Below, piece by piece: positions 42,817 to 51,070 of a stretch of DNA of 64,000 nucleotides. A model generated the notes under the pieces. That model was not told the origin of the DNA. It did no database searches and saw nothing but the letters and a program-made list of their open reading frames with translations. How positions within the stretch are numbered: the stretch's first letter is position 1; each line of letters begins with the position of its first letter. Source of the stretch: Geothrix terrae (lineage in GTDB: Bacteria; Acidobacteriota; Holophagae; Holophagales; Holophagaceae); NCBI RefSeq assembly GCF_022808775.1, contig NZ_JAKZLA010000004.1:1-64000 (forward strand), read 5' to 3'. The position numbers were made by a program, and so were the translations under genes.

Positions 42817-43674
42817 ATGAGCCGCCTCGGAATCCTGTTTGCCTGCGCCCTGGCTGCCAGCCTTAGCGCCCAGAGCCTCACGGATCGGTTCAAGGAGGTC
42901 CGGGGCCCGTGGGAGCTCCAGCTGGAACGGGGTGACGCCTCGACCGTCCGCCGCGGGGTGGAGGCCCTTCTCGGCCGGGAGGGCCTCACGGTCAATCCCT
43001 CCGACTACAACGATATGCACGCCCTCGCGGCCCTCCGCAGCCTGGCCGCCCGGGCCTGCGTGGCCGAAGGCAGCTGGGAGGAGGCGGTCCTCCACCTGCA
43101 GAAGGCGCAGGCCGCCGCCGAAGAGAACCTGGCCACCGCTGAGCCCCTCCTGGCCAAGACCCGCGCCGAACACGAGGCCAAGCTCCAGGAATTCCGGAAT
43201 GCCATGGACAAGCAGGCCCCGCGGCTCAAAGAGCTGGACGAGGCGCCCGGCCTGACCCAGGAGCAGATGAAGCTCCGCCAGCAGCTCCGGATCTTCATGG
43301 ACGAACAGAAGGCCGCCATCGCCCACAGCGAGCGCGCCCTGAAGGACATCGACAGCATCCTCGAGCGACTGCGCCAGACCAAGGCGAACACCACCAAGGC
43401 CGCCGCGGACTGGAAGGCGTTCCTGGATCGCGAAAAAGCGGAGATCACCGAGGCCGGCGGCACCGCCCGCTTCGTGGCCGGGAAGGTGGAGCAGGTGAAG
43501 GCCGACGATGCCCGGCCCCAGCAGGAGCGCCTGGCTTACGCCCGCCGCCTCCAGAAGCTCGATCCCGCCAACAAGGATGTCACCCGCCTCGTGAACGGCC
43601 TGCTGGGCAAGGATGAGCCGACCGAGCCGGCCAAGCCCAAGGCCCGGAAGAAAAAGGCCGCTCCCAAGAAATGA
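42817..43674 (+). CDS. Secreted coiled-coil protein, paralogue-like second gene
   Basis: The 285-residue protein has a signal peptide (FACALAASLSAQ), a helical Glu/Lys/Ala-rich body (LQKAQAAAEENLATAEPLL, EQKAAIAHSERALKDIDSIL) and an end with LDPANKDVTRLVNGLLGK followed by a Lys-rich tail. The upstream gene ends with the same LDPxN...NL...GK plan, 31 bp before this start. This supports a duplicated pair in one operon. No catalytic site is visible. A strong terminator closes the operon. Confidence 0.7.
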   Translation: MSRLGILFACALAASLSAQSLTDRFKEVRGPWELQLERGDASTVRRGVEALLGREGLTVNPSDYNDMHALAALRSLAARACVAEGSWEEAVLHLQKAQAAAEENLATAEPLLAKTRAEHEAKLQEFRNAMDKQAPRLKELDEAPGLTQEQMKLRQQLRIFMDEQKAAIAHSERALKDIDSILERLRQTKANTTKAAADWKAFLDREKAEITEAGGTARFVAGKVEQVKADDARPQQERLAYARRLQKLDPANKDVTRLVNGLLGKDEPTEPAKPKARKKKAAPKK

Positions 43675-43687
43675 GCAGCTCCCCGGA

Positions 43688-43719
43688 CGAAAAAGCGGCC
43701 CGCACGGGCCGCTTTTTCG
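43688..43719. terminator. Bidirectional intrinsic terminator
   Basis: The inverted repeat CGAAAAAGCGGCCCG-CA-CGGGCCGCTTTTTCG carries a run of A on the left and of T on the right. It can stop the coiled-coil operon from the left and the convergent beta-barrel gene from the right. Confidence 0.93.
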
Positions 43720-43734
43720 TAGGCGGGGGGACCC

Positions 43735-44385
43735 TTAGAACACGAACCCGAATCCCACCTTCACGAAGTCGGTGGCGGGGGGATCGCCGGCGTCCACGTC
43801 GTGGGACGTGAGGGTCTTGTGGTAGGTGGCCTCCAGCGTGAACCGCAGCCCCGCGTCATAGCCGAAGCTGTGGCCGAAGCCGAGGGAGCCGCCCATGCGG
43901 CTCTTGCGGGTGGTGTCGGTGTAGTCGTAGAGCGGATCACCGAAGCTGCGATCGAACTGCTCGAAGTCGGCCGAGAGCCCGGCCACGAAATAGAAGCCGC
44001 GGTGCCGGTAGGCGGTCCCCTCGGGGAAGATCTGCAGGTCCCCGCCCAGGTTGAACATGGAGTGGCGCAGGTTGATGGTGGTCTCGCCCGGGGCGCGGTT
44101 GGTCCCGTTCTCGGCGGATCCGCTGAAGTTCAGGCGGATCGCCAGACTGCGGTCGACGGGGAAGCTGACCGTGAAGCTTCCGCCGAGGCCCACATCGTAG
44201 GTCTCCTTCTGAGGGGGGATCACGTACCCCGCGGAGGGGCTGTAGTAGGCGGGGTAGGTCTTGCTGGAGAACTCCCCGGTGGGGATGGTGAGGTTCAGGC
44301 TGAAGCCCATGTGCGGGGACTGGGCGTGGAGCGCGGCGCCCGAGGCGAGGAGCACGGGTAGCAGGAGCATCGAGATTCGGCGCAT
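43735..44385 (-). CDS. Outer membrane beta-barrel protein
   Basis: The 216-residue protein has a signal peptide (LLLPVLLASGAALHAQ) and alternating amphipathic strands rich in Gly, aromatic and Ser/Thr residues. It ends with the terminal Phe signature (FVKVGFGFVF) that outer membrane proteins need for BAM-dependent insertion. No ligand specificity can be assigned. It resembles the OmpW/outer-membrane-protein-beta-barrel type. GGAGG lies 4 bases before the ATG. The gene is convergent with the coiled-coil pair. Confidence 0.8.
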   Translation of the reverse strand: MRRISMLLLPVLLASGAALHAQSPHMGFSLNLTIPTGEFSSKTYPAYYSPSAGYVIPPQKETYDVGLGGSFTVSFPVDRSLAIRLNFSGSAENGTNRAPGETTINLRHSMFNLGGDLQIFPEGTAYRHRGFYFVAGLSADFEQFDRSFGDPLYDYTDTTRKSRMGGSLGFGHSFGYDAGLRFTLEATYHKTLTSHDVDAGDPPATDFVKVGFGFVF

Positions 44386-44595
44386 AGGGCCTCCAGGAGA
44401 GTGGGCATGGAACCTACGGAGCGAAGGACGTGCCAGCTTAGGGCAAGCCCCGTCAATCCTTGGATCCAGCGCAGCATACTCCGGTTGAAGCCCTGGCGCG
44501 ATCGCGGCGTTTTGCCTCGGTTGCGTGCCGGATTGCAACAGCAGGCTTTGGGCCTGGACCGCGATGGCCTACTCTGGACAAGACGAGGATGGTTC

Positions 44596-45366
44596 ATGGC
44601 GTGGAAGCAGGATCTGGCGAAGTTGAAGCAGCAGCTGGGAGCGCAAGGGGTCCCCGCCCCGGCGCCGAAACCCCCTCCCAAACCTGCCCCGAAGCCCTTG
44701 ACCCCCACCAGCCTGGATGACGAGGACGAGGTCTTCCTGTCGGCCATGGGCCTGAAAGCCAAGGCCCCCCGCCCGGCCAAGACCGCCCCGGAGCCCCCGA
44801 CCGCTCCCTCTGACGCCCCCGTCGCGGCTGCGCCACCTCCCCCCGAGACCTTCGAAGAAGCCCTCAAGGACCTGAAGGGCCTGAAGCCGCTCGCCCGCGG
44901 ACCCATGGCCCCGGCTTCCCCGGCCTCCCTCCCGGCGATCAACCCGGCGCAGGCTCCAGCCCCTCTCCTGGCGGAGAAGGCGCCCATGCCACTTCCTCCG
45001 GAGCCCCCGAAAGCCGCCGCGGAGGCCGCGCCCGCCGGCATGCCGGAGGTTCCCCCGCCCTCCCCGGTGCGGTTCCAGCTGGCGGCGGGGATGGCCATCG
45101 ACGTGGACGGCGTGCTGGACCTCCGCGGCCACACGCTCCAGGACGCCATGGACCGCCTGAAGGACCGCCTGGAGGATGGCCTCGTGCTGGGCTGGCGCAG
45201 CCTCCAGGTCATCCTGGGCCCGGAGCCGGCGCTCCATGAGGGCCTGCTGGCCCTGCTGGCCTCGGGCAAGACGCCCATGGTGGCGCGGTTCGCCCAGGCG
45301 CCCGTGCCCATGGGCGGCAGCCAGGCCTGGCTGCTCTATTTCACGCCATCCCAACCCCAGTCCTGA
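44596..45366 (+). CDS. Proline-rich protein with a degenerate Smr-like domain
   Basis: The 256-residue protein starts with a helical basic segment (MAWKQDLAKLKQQLG) and a long Pro/Ala-rich linker (about 20-170). The C-terminal 85 residues read LDLRGHTLQDAMDRLKDRLE, then LQVILGPEPALHEGLL, then a final GGSQAWLLYF strand. This is the order of an Smr (MutS2-type) nicking domain, but the usual HGKG loop is replaced by GPEP. It may therefore bind nucleic acid without cutting it. GAGGA is 6 bases before the ATG. Confidence in the Smr assignment is moderate. Confidence 0.6.
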   Translation: MAWKQDLAKLKQQLGAQGVPAPAPKPPPKPAPKPLTPTSLDDEDEVFLSAMGLKAKAPRPAKTAPEPPTAPSDAPVAAAPPPPETFEEALKDLKGLKPLARGPMAPASPASLPAINPAQAPAPLLAEKAPMPLPPEPPKAAAEAAPAGMPEVPPPSPVRFQLAAGMAIDVDGVLDLRGHTLQDAMDRLKDRLEDGLVLGWRSLQVILGPEPALHEGLLALLASGKTPMVARFAQAPVPMGGSQAWLLYFTPSQPQS

Positions 45367-45403
45367 CCCGGTTGCCTGGTTCGAATCACATGGAGTTCCC
45401 CCG

Positions 45404-46315
45404 ATGAGTCTGTTGGTGGTTGGCAGTGTGGCCTTTGACGACCTGGAAACGCCCTTCGGCAGCCGCGAGCACGCCCTGGGCGGCTCCGCGACCTACTTCT
45501 CCCTGAGCGCCAGCCGCTTCCATCCCGTCCGCATCGTCGCCGTGGTGGGAGAGGACTTCGGCCCGGACCAGATGCGCGTCTTCGAAGGGCGCCCCATCGA
45601 CCTGGCGGGGCTGTCGAAGGTCAAGGGCCTGAGCTTCCGCTGGAAGGGAGCCTACGGCTATGACCTGAACGAGGCCCAGACCCTGGCCACGGACCTCAAC
45701 GTCTTCGCCGACTTCAAGCCGGTCCTGCCCGCCGGCTACCGAGAGTGCGAGTACCTGTTCCTCGGGAACATCGATCCCGTCCTGCAGCTGGACGTGGTGC
45801 GCCAGATGGCGAAGCGGCCCAAGTGGATCGCGCTGGACACCATGAACTATTGGATCCGGGGCGCCCGTCCGGCCCTGGACGCGGTCCTGAAGGAAGTCGA
45901 CATCCTCCTGGTGAACGATGCCGAGGTCCGGGAACTCACCCAGGAATACAGCCTCATCAAGGCCTACAAGAAGGTCCGGGCCCTCGGCCCCAGCACCCTG
46001 GTGGTCAAGCGCGGCGAATACGGCGTGGCCCTCTTCACGCCCGAAGGGATCTTCGCCGCCCCGGCCTACCCCCTCGAGAACGTGTTCGACCCCACCGGGG
46101 CCGGAGACACCTTCGCCGGCGGCTTCCTGGGCTATCTGGCCTGGATCGAGCGGGCAGATGTGACCGCCCTCAAGCACGCCACCCTGGTGGGGTCGGTCAT
46201 GGCCAGCTTCACGGTGGAACAGTTCTCCACGGAACGCCTCGAGCAGATATCCCAGGATGAAGTTCGCAACCGCTTGGCATTATTTTCAGATATGATCCGC
46301 GTCGAAGACCTATAA
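45404..46315 (+). CDS. PfkB family carbohydrate kinase
   Basis: The 303-residue protein has the family's N-terminal strand SLLVVGSVAFDDLETPFG, a GGSATYFSL loop for sugar contact, and the C-terminal ATP/anion-hole signature NVFDPTGAGDTFAGGFLGYL (about 226-246). The substrate could be a sugar, nucleoside or aminoimidazole ribose; the family signature does not decide. TGGAG lies 8 bases before the ATG. The stop codon lies inside the -10 box of the next gene's promoter. Confidence 0.88.
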   Translation: MSLLVVGSVAFDDLETPFGSREHALGGSATYFSLSASRFHPVRIVAVVGEDFGPDQMRVFEGRPIDLAGLSKVKGLSFRWKGAYGYDLNEAQTLATDLNVFADFKPVLPAGYRECEYLFLGNIDPVLQLDVVRQMAKRPKWIALDTMNYWIRGARPALDAVLKEVDILLVNDAEVRELTQEYSLIKAYKKVRALGPSTLVVKRGEYGVALFTPEGIFAAPAYPLENVFDPTGAGDTFAGGFLGYLAWIERADVTALKHATLVGSVMASFTVEQFSTERLEQISQDEVRNRLALFSDMIRVEDL

Positions 46316-46316
46316 T
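46311..46316 (+). promoter_or_regulatory. TATAAT -10 box for the LysM gene
   Basis: A perfect TATAAT at 46311-46316 overlaps the TAA stop of the PfkB kinase gene and lies 31 bp before the LysM gene start. No good -35 is seen 16-18 bases upstream. It may give the LysM gene its own promoter in addition to read-through. Confidence 0.45.
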
Positions 46317-46346
46317 CAGCACCACCTAATCCCCTGGGGGTCCCTG

Positions 46347-47507
46347 ATGCACCAGCCCAATCGTCTGCCTGTCGGTCGGCGGCGCGCCCTCGCGATGGCG
46401 CCCGGTCTCTTTATGGCCCTGACCTTCGCTGTTCCGGCCCTTGTGGCCCAGGAGCCCGCTGGCACGATCAAGGTCGAGACCCACAGCTCGAAATGGGATT
46501 ATCCCAAGGAAATCAAGGTGCCGGAAGGCTCCCGCACCCACATCGTGGAGAAGGGGGACACCCTCTGGGATCTGGCCGGGAAGTACCTGGGCAATCCTTA
46601 CGCATGGCCCCAGATCTGGGAGCTGAACCAGTGGATCAAGGATCCGCACTGGATCTACCCCGGGGACCCCTTGGTCATCGACCTGACCCGCGCGGTCGCC
46701 ACCGCCGGTTCCGTCCCAGAATCCGTCTCCGGCCTCCAGCCGGACCGGCGGGGCGCCTACACGGCCGCCCGGCGGCCCGAGCTGGGCTTCGCCTTCCAGG
46801 ACTTCATCCAGCTGCCCTTCTTCGCCCCCGACGGCGCCGAGGCCCACTACAAGAACCAGGGCGCCTTCACCCTGACCGGGAATCGCCGGGATGACCGCCA
46901 GCACCTCGCCGAAGGCGAGACCGTCTACATGAACGGCGGCAGCGAGCAGGGCGTGAAGGTCGGCGACCGCTTCCTCATCCTCAAGACCGTGGCCCGCAAG
47001 GTCAAACATCCCGCCACCAAGCACAAGCTGGGCGATGTGGTGCAGCAGGTGGGCGTGCTCCGGGTGGTGACGCCCCAGCCCAAGGGATCCGTCGCCATCA
47101 TCGAGCGCTGCCTCGACGGCGTGGAAGTGGGCGATCACCTGGTGCGCTTCACCGAACCGGCGAACCTGCCCCTCCAGCTCCGGACGGACATCACCGATCC
47201 CGTGAAGGTGGCCCCGAACTCGGCCGTGATCGTCTTTGCCCGCGATGCCCACCAGCACACGGCCAACGGCGATATGGTGATCGTGGACAAGGGCGCCAAC
47301 GACGGCCTGAAGGTGGGCGACGTGCTGCTGGCCGTCCGCACGAAGACCTTCCCCGTGGGCCCGGACGACGACCGGAAGAAGGCCACGGAGACCACCACCC
47401 ACTACATCGGCCAGGCCCTGGTGGTCCGCACGGACGCCCAGTCGGCCACCTGCCGCCTGCTCAGGACCACCGAGGAGATCCTCCTCGGTGACACCCTCAC
47501 CCACTGA
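46347..47507 (+). CDS. Secreted LysM domain protein
   Basis: The 386-residue protein has a signal peptide (about residues 14-33, LAMAPGLFMALTFAVPALVAQ) and a LysM peptidoglycan-binding domain (about 68-115) with VEKGDTLWDLAGKYLGNPYAWPQIWELN. A long C-terminal beta-rich region contains VGDRFLILKTVARKV and repeated VGDxL turns. It is a periplasmic or cell-wall-associated protein. The start is preceded by GGGGG 6 bases upstream, a weaker signal than usual. Confidence 0.85.
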   Translation: MHQPNRLPVGRRRALAMAPGLFMALTFAVPALVAQEPAGTIKVETHSSKWDYPKEIKVPEGSRTHIVEKGDTLWDLAGKYLGNPYAWPQIWELNQWIKDPHWIYPGDPLVIDLTRAVATAGSVPESVSGLQPDRRGAYTAARRPELGFAFQDFIQLPFFAPDGAEAHYKNQGAFTLTGNRRDDRQHLAEGETVYMNGGSEQGVKVGDRFLILKTVARKVKHPATKHKLGDVVQQVGVLRVVTPQPKGSVAIIERCLDGVEVGDHLVRFTEPANLPLQLRTDITDPVKVAPNSAVIVFARDAHQHTANGDMVIVDKGANDGLKVGDVLLAVRTKTFPVGPDDDRKKATETTTHYIGQALVVRTDAQSATCRLLRTTEEILLGDTLTH

Positions 47508-47532
47508 ACGCCTGAACAGACTGGCGAAAACC

Positions 47533-47552
47533 GGGGCCCCTTCGGGGGCCTC
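47533..47552 (-). terminator. Terminator overlapping the rsmG stop codon
   Basis: On the minus strand GAGGCCCC-CGAA-GGGGCCCC forms an 8-bp stem followed by GGTTTTCG. It includes the last bases of the rsmG stop codon, and it also separates rsmG from the convergent LysM gene. Confidence 0.7.
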
Positions 47553-48168
47553 AGTCGTTCCGGTGTTTCAGCAGCACCACCACGCGCCGCCCCCGGGTGG
47601 GCAGGACATAGGGGTGGGGGGTGGCCCCCCACCCCGGAGGAAGGGCCTCCCCGGACCAGTCCGGCCCCTTGAGCGCCAGAAACGGGGCGCCTGGCTTTCC
47701 GTGCCGGTCCCACCAGGCCGCCAGCTGCCCCAGGGATCCCAGGGCCTTGGCGGTCCCGAGATCCGCCTCGAGGGGGGGCAGATCCTCCAGGCGGCCATGC
47801 ACCGGCTTCAGGTTGGGCAGCGGCAGCTCCAGGGCCACCTGACGGACGAAGGCCAGCTTCTTGGTGGAGGCATCCACAGCGAGCACTTCCAGGTCCGGGC
47901 GGGCCAGGGCCAGCACCACCGCAGGGCAGCCCATGCCGGTTCCCAGATCCGCCACCCGGCTTCCCGGGGGAAGAGCCTCGAGGAAGGGGAGGAGCGCCGC
48001 CGCATCCAGCAGCAGCTCTTCCCGCCGCTCGGAAGGGGAGAGGGAGGTCAGGGCGTGGGTGCGGTTCCACCGCTCGAGCAGGTCCAGGTAGCGGCCCAGG
48101 GGCGCGGACAGGGAGGTGGGCAGGCGGGGCTCCATGCCTCCAGGATGCCAGGGATCGGCCCAGGACAT
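47551..48168 (-). CDS. rsmG: 16S rRNA m7G527 methyltransferase
   Basis: The 205-residue protein has the SAM-binding motif RVADLGTGMGCPAVVLALARP (about residues 71-91) followed by VLAVDASTKKLAFVRQVA, the layout of RsmG/GidB. The N-terminal helices (LDLLERWNRTHALTSLSP) match the family. It methylates G527 of 16S rRNA, which affects streptomycin sensitivity. GAGG is 5 bases before the ATG; an internal ATG at 48135 has a poorly spaced GGAGG. Confidence 0.88.
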   Translation of the reverse strand: MSWADPWHPGGMEPRLPTSLSAPLGRYLDLLERWNRTHALTSLSPSERREELLLDAAALLPFLEALPPGSRVADLGTGMGCPAVVLALARPDLEVLAVDASTKKLAFVRQVALELPLPNLKPVHGRLEDLPPLEADLGTAKALGSLGQLAAWWDRHGKPGAPFLALKGPDWSGEALPPGWGATPHPYVLPTRGRRVVVLLKHRND

Positions 48169-48368
48169 TGAATCCTCGGATGGTCGATCACTTCTCTTTT
48201 ATATTCAATATTTTTACGTCATTTTGGTTCAGGTTGGCCAACACCCCGGTCTATCATCTGAAAGGTGAACATTGATGTATTTCATGCTTCTAGAATGAAA
48301 ACATTGACGAATAGCTCAATAGCCCCCATGATGTATTCCCTTTGACTGATCTTCCACAGGAGCCGGCC

Positions 48369-49097
48369 ATGACTGATACCAAGCTGCCCTTCCAGATCGA
48401 TTGGTCGAGCCGGAGCAAAATGCGTGGACCCGGTGAGCAGTCTCTCGGGAAGCTGCTTCATAGCCTTCGGGATCGGCTTGCTCCAGGCGCTCAGGGTGTA
48501 TCGCTGACTTATGTCGATGATCGCGGCATGAGAAAACTCAATCGTGAACACCGCGGGAAAAACATGACGACGGATGTGCTGAGTTTCCCCTCAAGCGCTG
48601 AAAAGGGGGCATTCCCGCACCTCGGCGACATCGTGATCAGCCTTCCCACTGCCGAGAAAATGGCCAAGAAGTTCGGCGTCAGCCGGCGCCGTGAAGTCGA
48701 GACGCTGGTGATCCATGGCTTCCTTCATCTCTGCGGTCACGATCACGAAAAAGATCAGGGCGAGATGATGGCGCTCCAGGCCCAGCTTGAGCGCGAACTG
48801 CTCGAAACCGAACCCCTGTCCATGAGCCTCAAGCGGGGCCGCAAACCGGGCAGCAAGGTCAAGAAGCTCAAGGACGGCACCCGGGTGGTGGTGACGGGCC
48901 GGGCCGCCGCGGCCCTCGTCCGCCGCGAGCGCGTGAAGAAGGAAAAGAAGGTCAAGGTGCGCAAGGTAGCCAAGCCAAAGGAGGCCGTCGCGAAGCGCGG
49001 CCCCGGCCGGCCCCGCAAGGAGGCCGCCGCGGCTCCCGCGAAGCGCGTCCTCCGCCGCCGCCGGCCGAGCCCGTCCCGGAGCGGCGTCATCGCCTGA
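48369..49097 (+). CDS. ybeY: Endoribonuclease YbeY with a basic AT-hook-like tail
   Basis: The 242-residue protein has the YbeY core (1-150) with TDVLSFPSS, LGDIVISLPTA and the zinc motif HGFLHLCGHDH (H116, H120, H126). YbeY matures 16S rRNA and checks 70S ribosomes. The extra 85 or so residues are very basic: RGRKPGSKVKKLKDG, then VKKEKKVKVRKVAKP, then RGPGRPRKEAAAAP, whose GRPRK core resembles an AT-hook. Ordinary YbeY is about 155 residues, so this tail is unusual and probably binds RNA or DNA. AGGAG lies 6 bases before the ATG. The 200 bp upstream are AT-rich. Confidence 0.92.
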   Translation: MTDTKLPFQIDWSSRSKMRGPGEQSLGKLLHSLRDRLAPGAQGVSLTYVDDRGMRKLNREHRGKNMTTDVLSFPSSAEKGAFPHLGDIVISLPTAEKMAKKFGVSRRREVETLVIHGFLHLCGHDHEKDQGEMMALQAQLERELLETEPLSMSLKRGRKPGSKVKKLKDGTRVVVTGRAAAALVRRERVKKEKKVKVRKVAKPKEAVAKRGPGRPRKEAAAAPAKRVLRRRRPSPSRSGVIA

Positions 49098-49106
49098 AGG
49101 TCCGCG

Positions 49107-49135
49107 TGGAAAAAGGGCGTGAGGGCCGATAAAAT
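49107..49135 (+). promoter_or_regulatory. Promoter of the TPR-like gene
   Basis: TGGAAA (49107-49112) and TAAAAT (49130-49135) are separated by 17 bases, 40 bp before the GTG of the next gene. The -10 matches consensus at 5 of 6 positions and the -35 at 4 of 6. AGGGCC...GGCCCT bracket the -10 and could form a hairpin. Confidence 0.5.
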
Positions 49136-49174
49136 GGCCCTTTGGCCCGGTTCCGGGCCCCCATCGGAGCCCCT

Positions 49175-49894
49175 GTGATCAACCTCCTGCTCGGCCTGGG
49201 CGCCGCCCTCGCCGTGATCCTGCTGTCCACCTTGCTCAGCATCAAGCTGTGGATCAGCGTGCCCATCGGCATCCTCGCGGGTGCCGGCCTCTTCATCTGG
49301 CAGGGCCGCAAGGTCCAGCAGGAACTCGAGAAGATCTTCACCCGCGCCGGTGATCAGCTGAAGAAGCAGCAGTTCGATAAGGCCATCGAGATCATGAAGG
49401 AGGGCTACCGCTTCGCCTCCCGCCAGTTCCTCGTGAAGGGCAGCATCGACGGCCAGATCGGCGTGGTGCAGTACCTCCGCAAGAAGAACGAGGAGGCCGA
49501 GCCCCTGCTGGCCTCCGCCTCCATGCAGCACTACATCGCCAAGGCCATGCTGGGCATCCTCCAGTGGAAGCGCGGCGAGAAGAAGAAGGCCAAGGAAACC
49601 TTCGCCCTGGCCCTCAAGGCCGGCAAGAAGGAGAGCCTGCTCTACGCCGTCTACGCCTACGTGCTGGTGGAGATGGGCGAGCGCGATAGGGCCATCGAGG
49701 TCCTCAACCAGGGCCTCGGCGTCTGCAAGGGCGACGAGCGGCTCATCACCAACCGGAACCTGCTGCAGAACGGCAAGGCCCTCAAGATGAAGGTCTACGG
49801 CGAACAGTGGTACCAGTTCATGCTCGAGCGCCCCATGATCCGCCAGGAAGCGCCGGCCTTCGCCCGGGTGTCGCGCCGGGCACTGCGCGGGTGA
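49175..49894 (+). CDS. Membrane-anchored TPR-like protein
   Basis: The 239-residue protein has two N-terminal membrane segments (about 3-22 and 25-43, ALAVILLSTLLSIKLW), a basic linker (WQGRKVQQELEKIFTRAGDQL) and a cytosolic solenoid of helix pairs (FDKAIEIMKEGYRFASRQ, AKAMLGILQWKRGEKKKAKETFALALKAG, LLYAVYAYVLVEMGERDRAIEVLNQG). The repeat pattern fits tetratricopeptide helices that scaffold other proteins. The GTG at 49175 follows CGGAG by 5 bases. The function is unknown; it lies just upstream of yebC. Confidence 0.75.
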   Translation: MINLLLGLGAALAVILLSTLLSIKLWISVPIGILAGAGLFIWQGRKVQQELEKIFTRAGDQLKKQQFDKAIEIMKEGYRFASRQFLVKGSIDGQIGVVQYLRKKNEEAEPLLASASMQHYIAKAMLGILQWKRGEKKKAKETFALALKAGKKESLLYAVYAYVLVEMGERDRAIEVLNQGLGVCKGDERLITNRNLLQNGKALKMKVYGEQWYQFMLERPMIRQEAPAFARVSRRALRG

Positions 49895-50010
49895 CGCTCC
49901 TTCGGGATCACCGCTGCGCGCCGATTCCGCAGCCTTGAAAGATTCTTTTCACTCTTCAGCAAACGCGAAGCGGTTGCTGCACGGAACGAACGATTGAAGG
50001 AGCCCACCCC

Positions 50011-50742
50011 ATGTCCGGCCACAACAAATGGTCCACCATCAAGCACAAGAAGGGCGCTGCGGACGCCAAGCGCGGCAAGCTCTTCACGAAGATCCTCAAG
50101 GAGATCACCGTGGCCGCCCGCCTCGGTGGCGGCGATGTGAACAGCAACCCCCGCCTTCGTCTGGCGGTGGACCAGGCCAAGGGCAGCAACATGCCCAAAG
50201 ACAACTGGGAGCGCGCCATCAAGAAGGGCACCGGTGAGCTCGAGGGCGTGACCTACGAGGAAGTGGTCTACGAGGCCTACGGTCCCGGCGGCGTGGCGAT
50301 CCTCGTGGAGGCCATGACCGACAACAAGAACCGCACCACCCCGGAGGTCCGCAGCTACTTCACCAAGTTCGGAGGGGAGCTGGGTGCCCAGGGCTCCGTG
50401 GCCTACCTGTTCACCAAGGAGGGCCAGATCGTCGTGGAGCCGGAAGTCTCCGAGGACAAAGTCATGGAGGTGGCCCTGGAGGCCGGCGCCGACGACGTGG
50501 CCAACGAGGGAGATGCCTGGGTCATCAAGACCAGCCCCGAGTCCTACCAGGCCGTGAAGGATGCCGTCGACGCCGCCAAGCTCCCCGTCATCGAGGCCAA
50601 GATCATCATGGCCCCCAGCACCAGCACTGCCCTCGAAGGTTCCAAGCTCACCAGCTTCCTCAAGCTCGTGGACCTGCTGGAGGACAACGACGACGTGCAG
50701 AACGTGTGGCACAACGGCGACTACGAGGAACCCGAGGACTGA
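50011..50742 (+). CDS. yebC: YebC/PmpR family transcriptional or translational regulator
   Basis: The 243-residue protein begins [32 protein letters not shown], the classic YebC start, and contains [30 protein letters not shown] and [18 protein letters not shown]. Family members are reported as DNA-binding regulators, and more recent work links them to ribosome stalling relief. AAGGAG is 8 bases before the ATG. Its last 10 codons and stop are duplicated 177 bp downstream. Confidence 0.95.
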   Translation: MSGHNKWSTIKHKKGAADAKRGKLFTKILKEITVAARLGGGDVNSNPRLRLAVDQAKGSNMPKDNWERAIKKGTGELEGVTYEEVVYEAYGPGGVAILVEAMTDNKNRTTPEVRSYFTKFGGELGAQGSVAYLFTKEGQIVVEPEVSEDKVMEVALEAGADDVANEGDAWVIKTSPESYQAVKDAVDAAKLPVIEAKIIMAPSTSTALEGSKLTSFLKLVDLLEDNDDVQNVWHNGDYEEPED

Positions 50743-51025
50743 GGTTCCGTGCCCCACGCCCTCCGGGCGGACGCTGAGCGGCCGGGTCTCCCGGCCGCAC
50801 GCGTTTCTGGCTGCCCCCGATCGCACGCCGCACCGCGGCCTGCTCCCACTCCCCCGCTGCGCGGGCTCGCGGAGCGGGGCCCCCGGCACAACGGCGACTA
50901 CGAGGAACCTGAGGACTGAGGTTCCGTGCCCCACGCCCTCCGGGCGGACGCTGAGCGGCCGGGTCTCCCGGCCGCACGCGTTTCTGGCAGCCCCCGATCG
51001 CACGCCGTGCTGCGGCGCGCTCCCA
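50708..51025. repeat. 141-bp direct duplication of the yebC 3' end and flank
   Basis: The segment 50708-50848 is repeated at 50885-51025 with an offset of 177 bp and about seven mismatches. Copy 1 includes the final 10 codons and stop of yebC. Each copy carries a GC-rich hairpin, GCGGCCGGG-TCT-CCCGGCCGC (50778-50798 and 50955-50975), not followed by T. Between and after the copies there is no gene. This fills most of the 327-bp gap before the M14 gene. Confidence 0.9.
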
Positions 51026-51042
51026 ACCATAGAGATCGGCAT

Positions 51043-51070
51043 GCTCGGGGTGCCTACTGGCGCCCCGAGC
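51043..51070. terminator. Long GC-rich hairpin between yebC region and the M14 gene
   Basis: GCTCGGGGTGCC-TACT-GGCGCCCCGAGC forms a 12-bp stem with one G-T pair. It ends where the stop codon of the minus-strand carboxypeptidase gene begins. No T-run follows on either strand, so termination would be factor-assisted or weak. Confidence 0.45.

Noticed and set aside
48282-48551. 89-codon minus-strand frame upstream of and into ybeY
   Set aside because: It overlaps the well-supported YbeY N-terminus and has no independent evidence.
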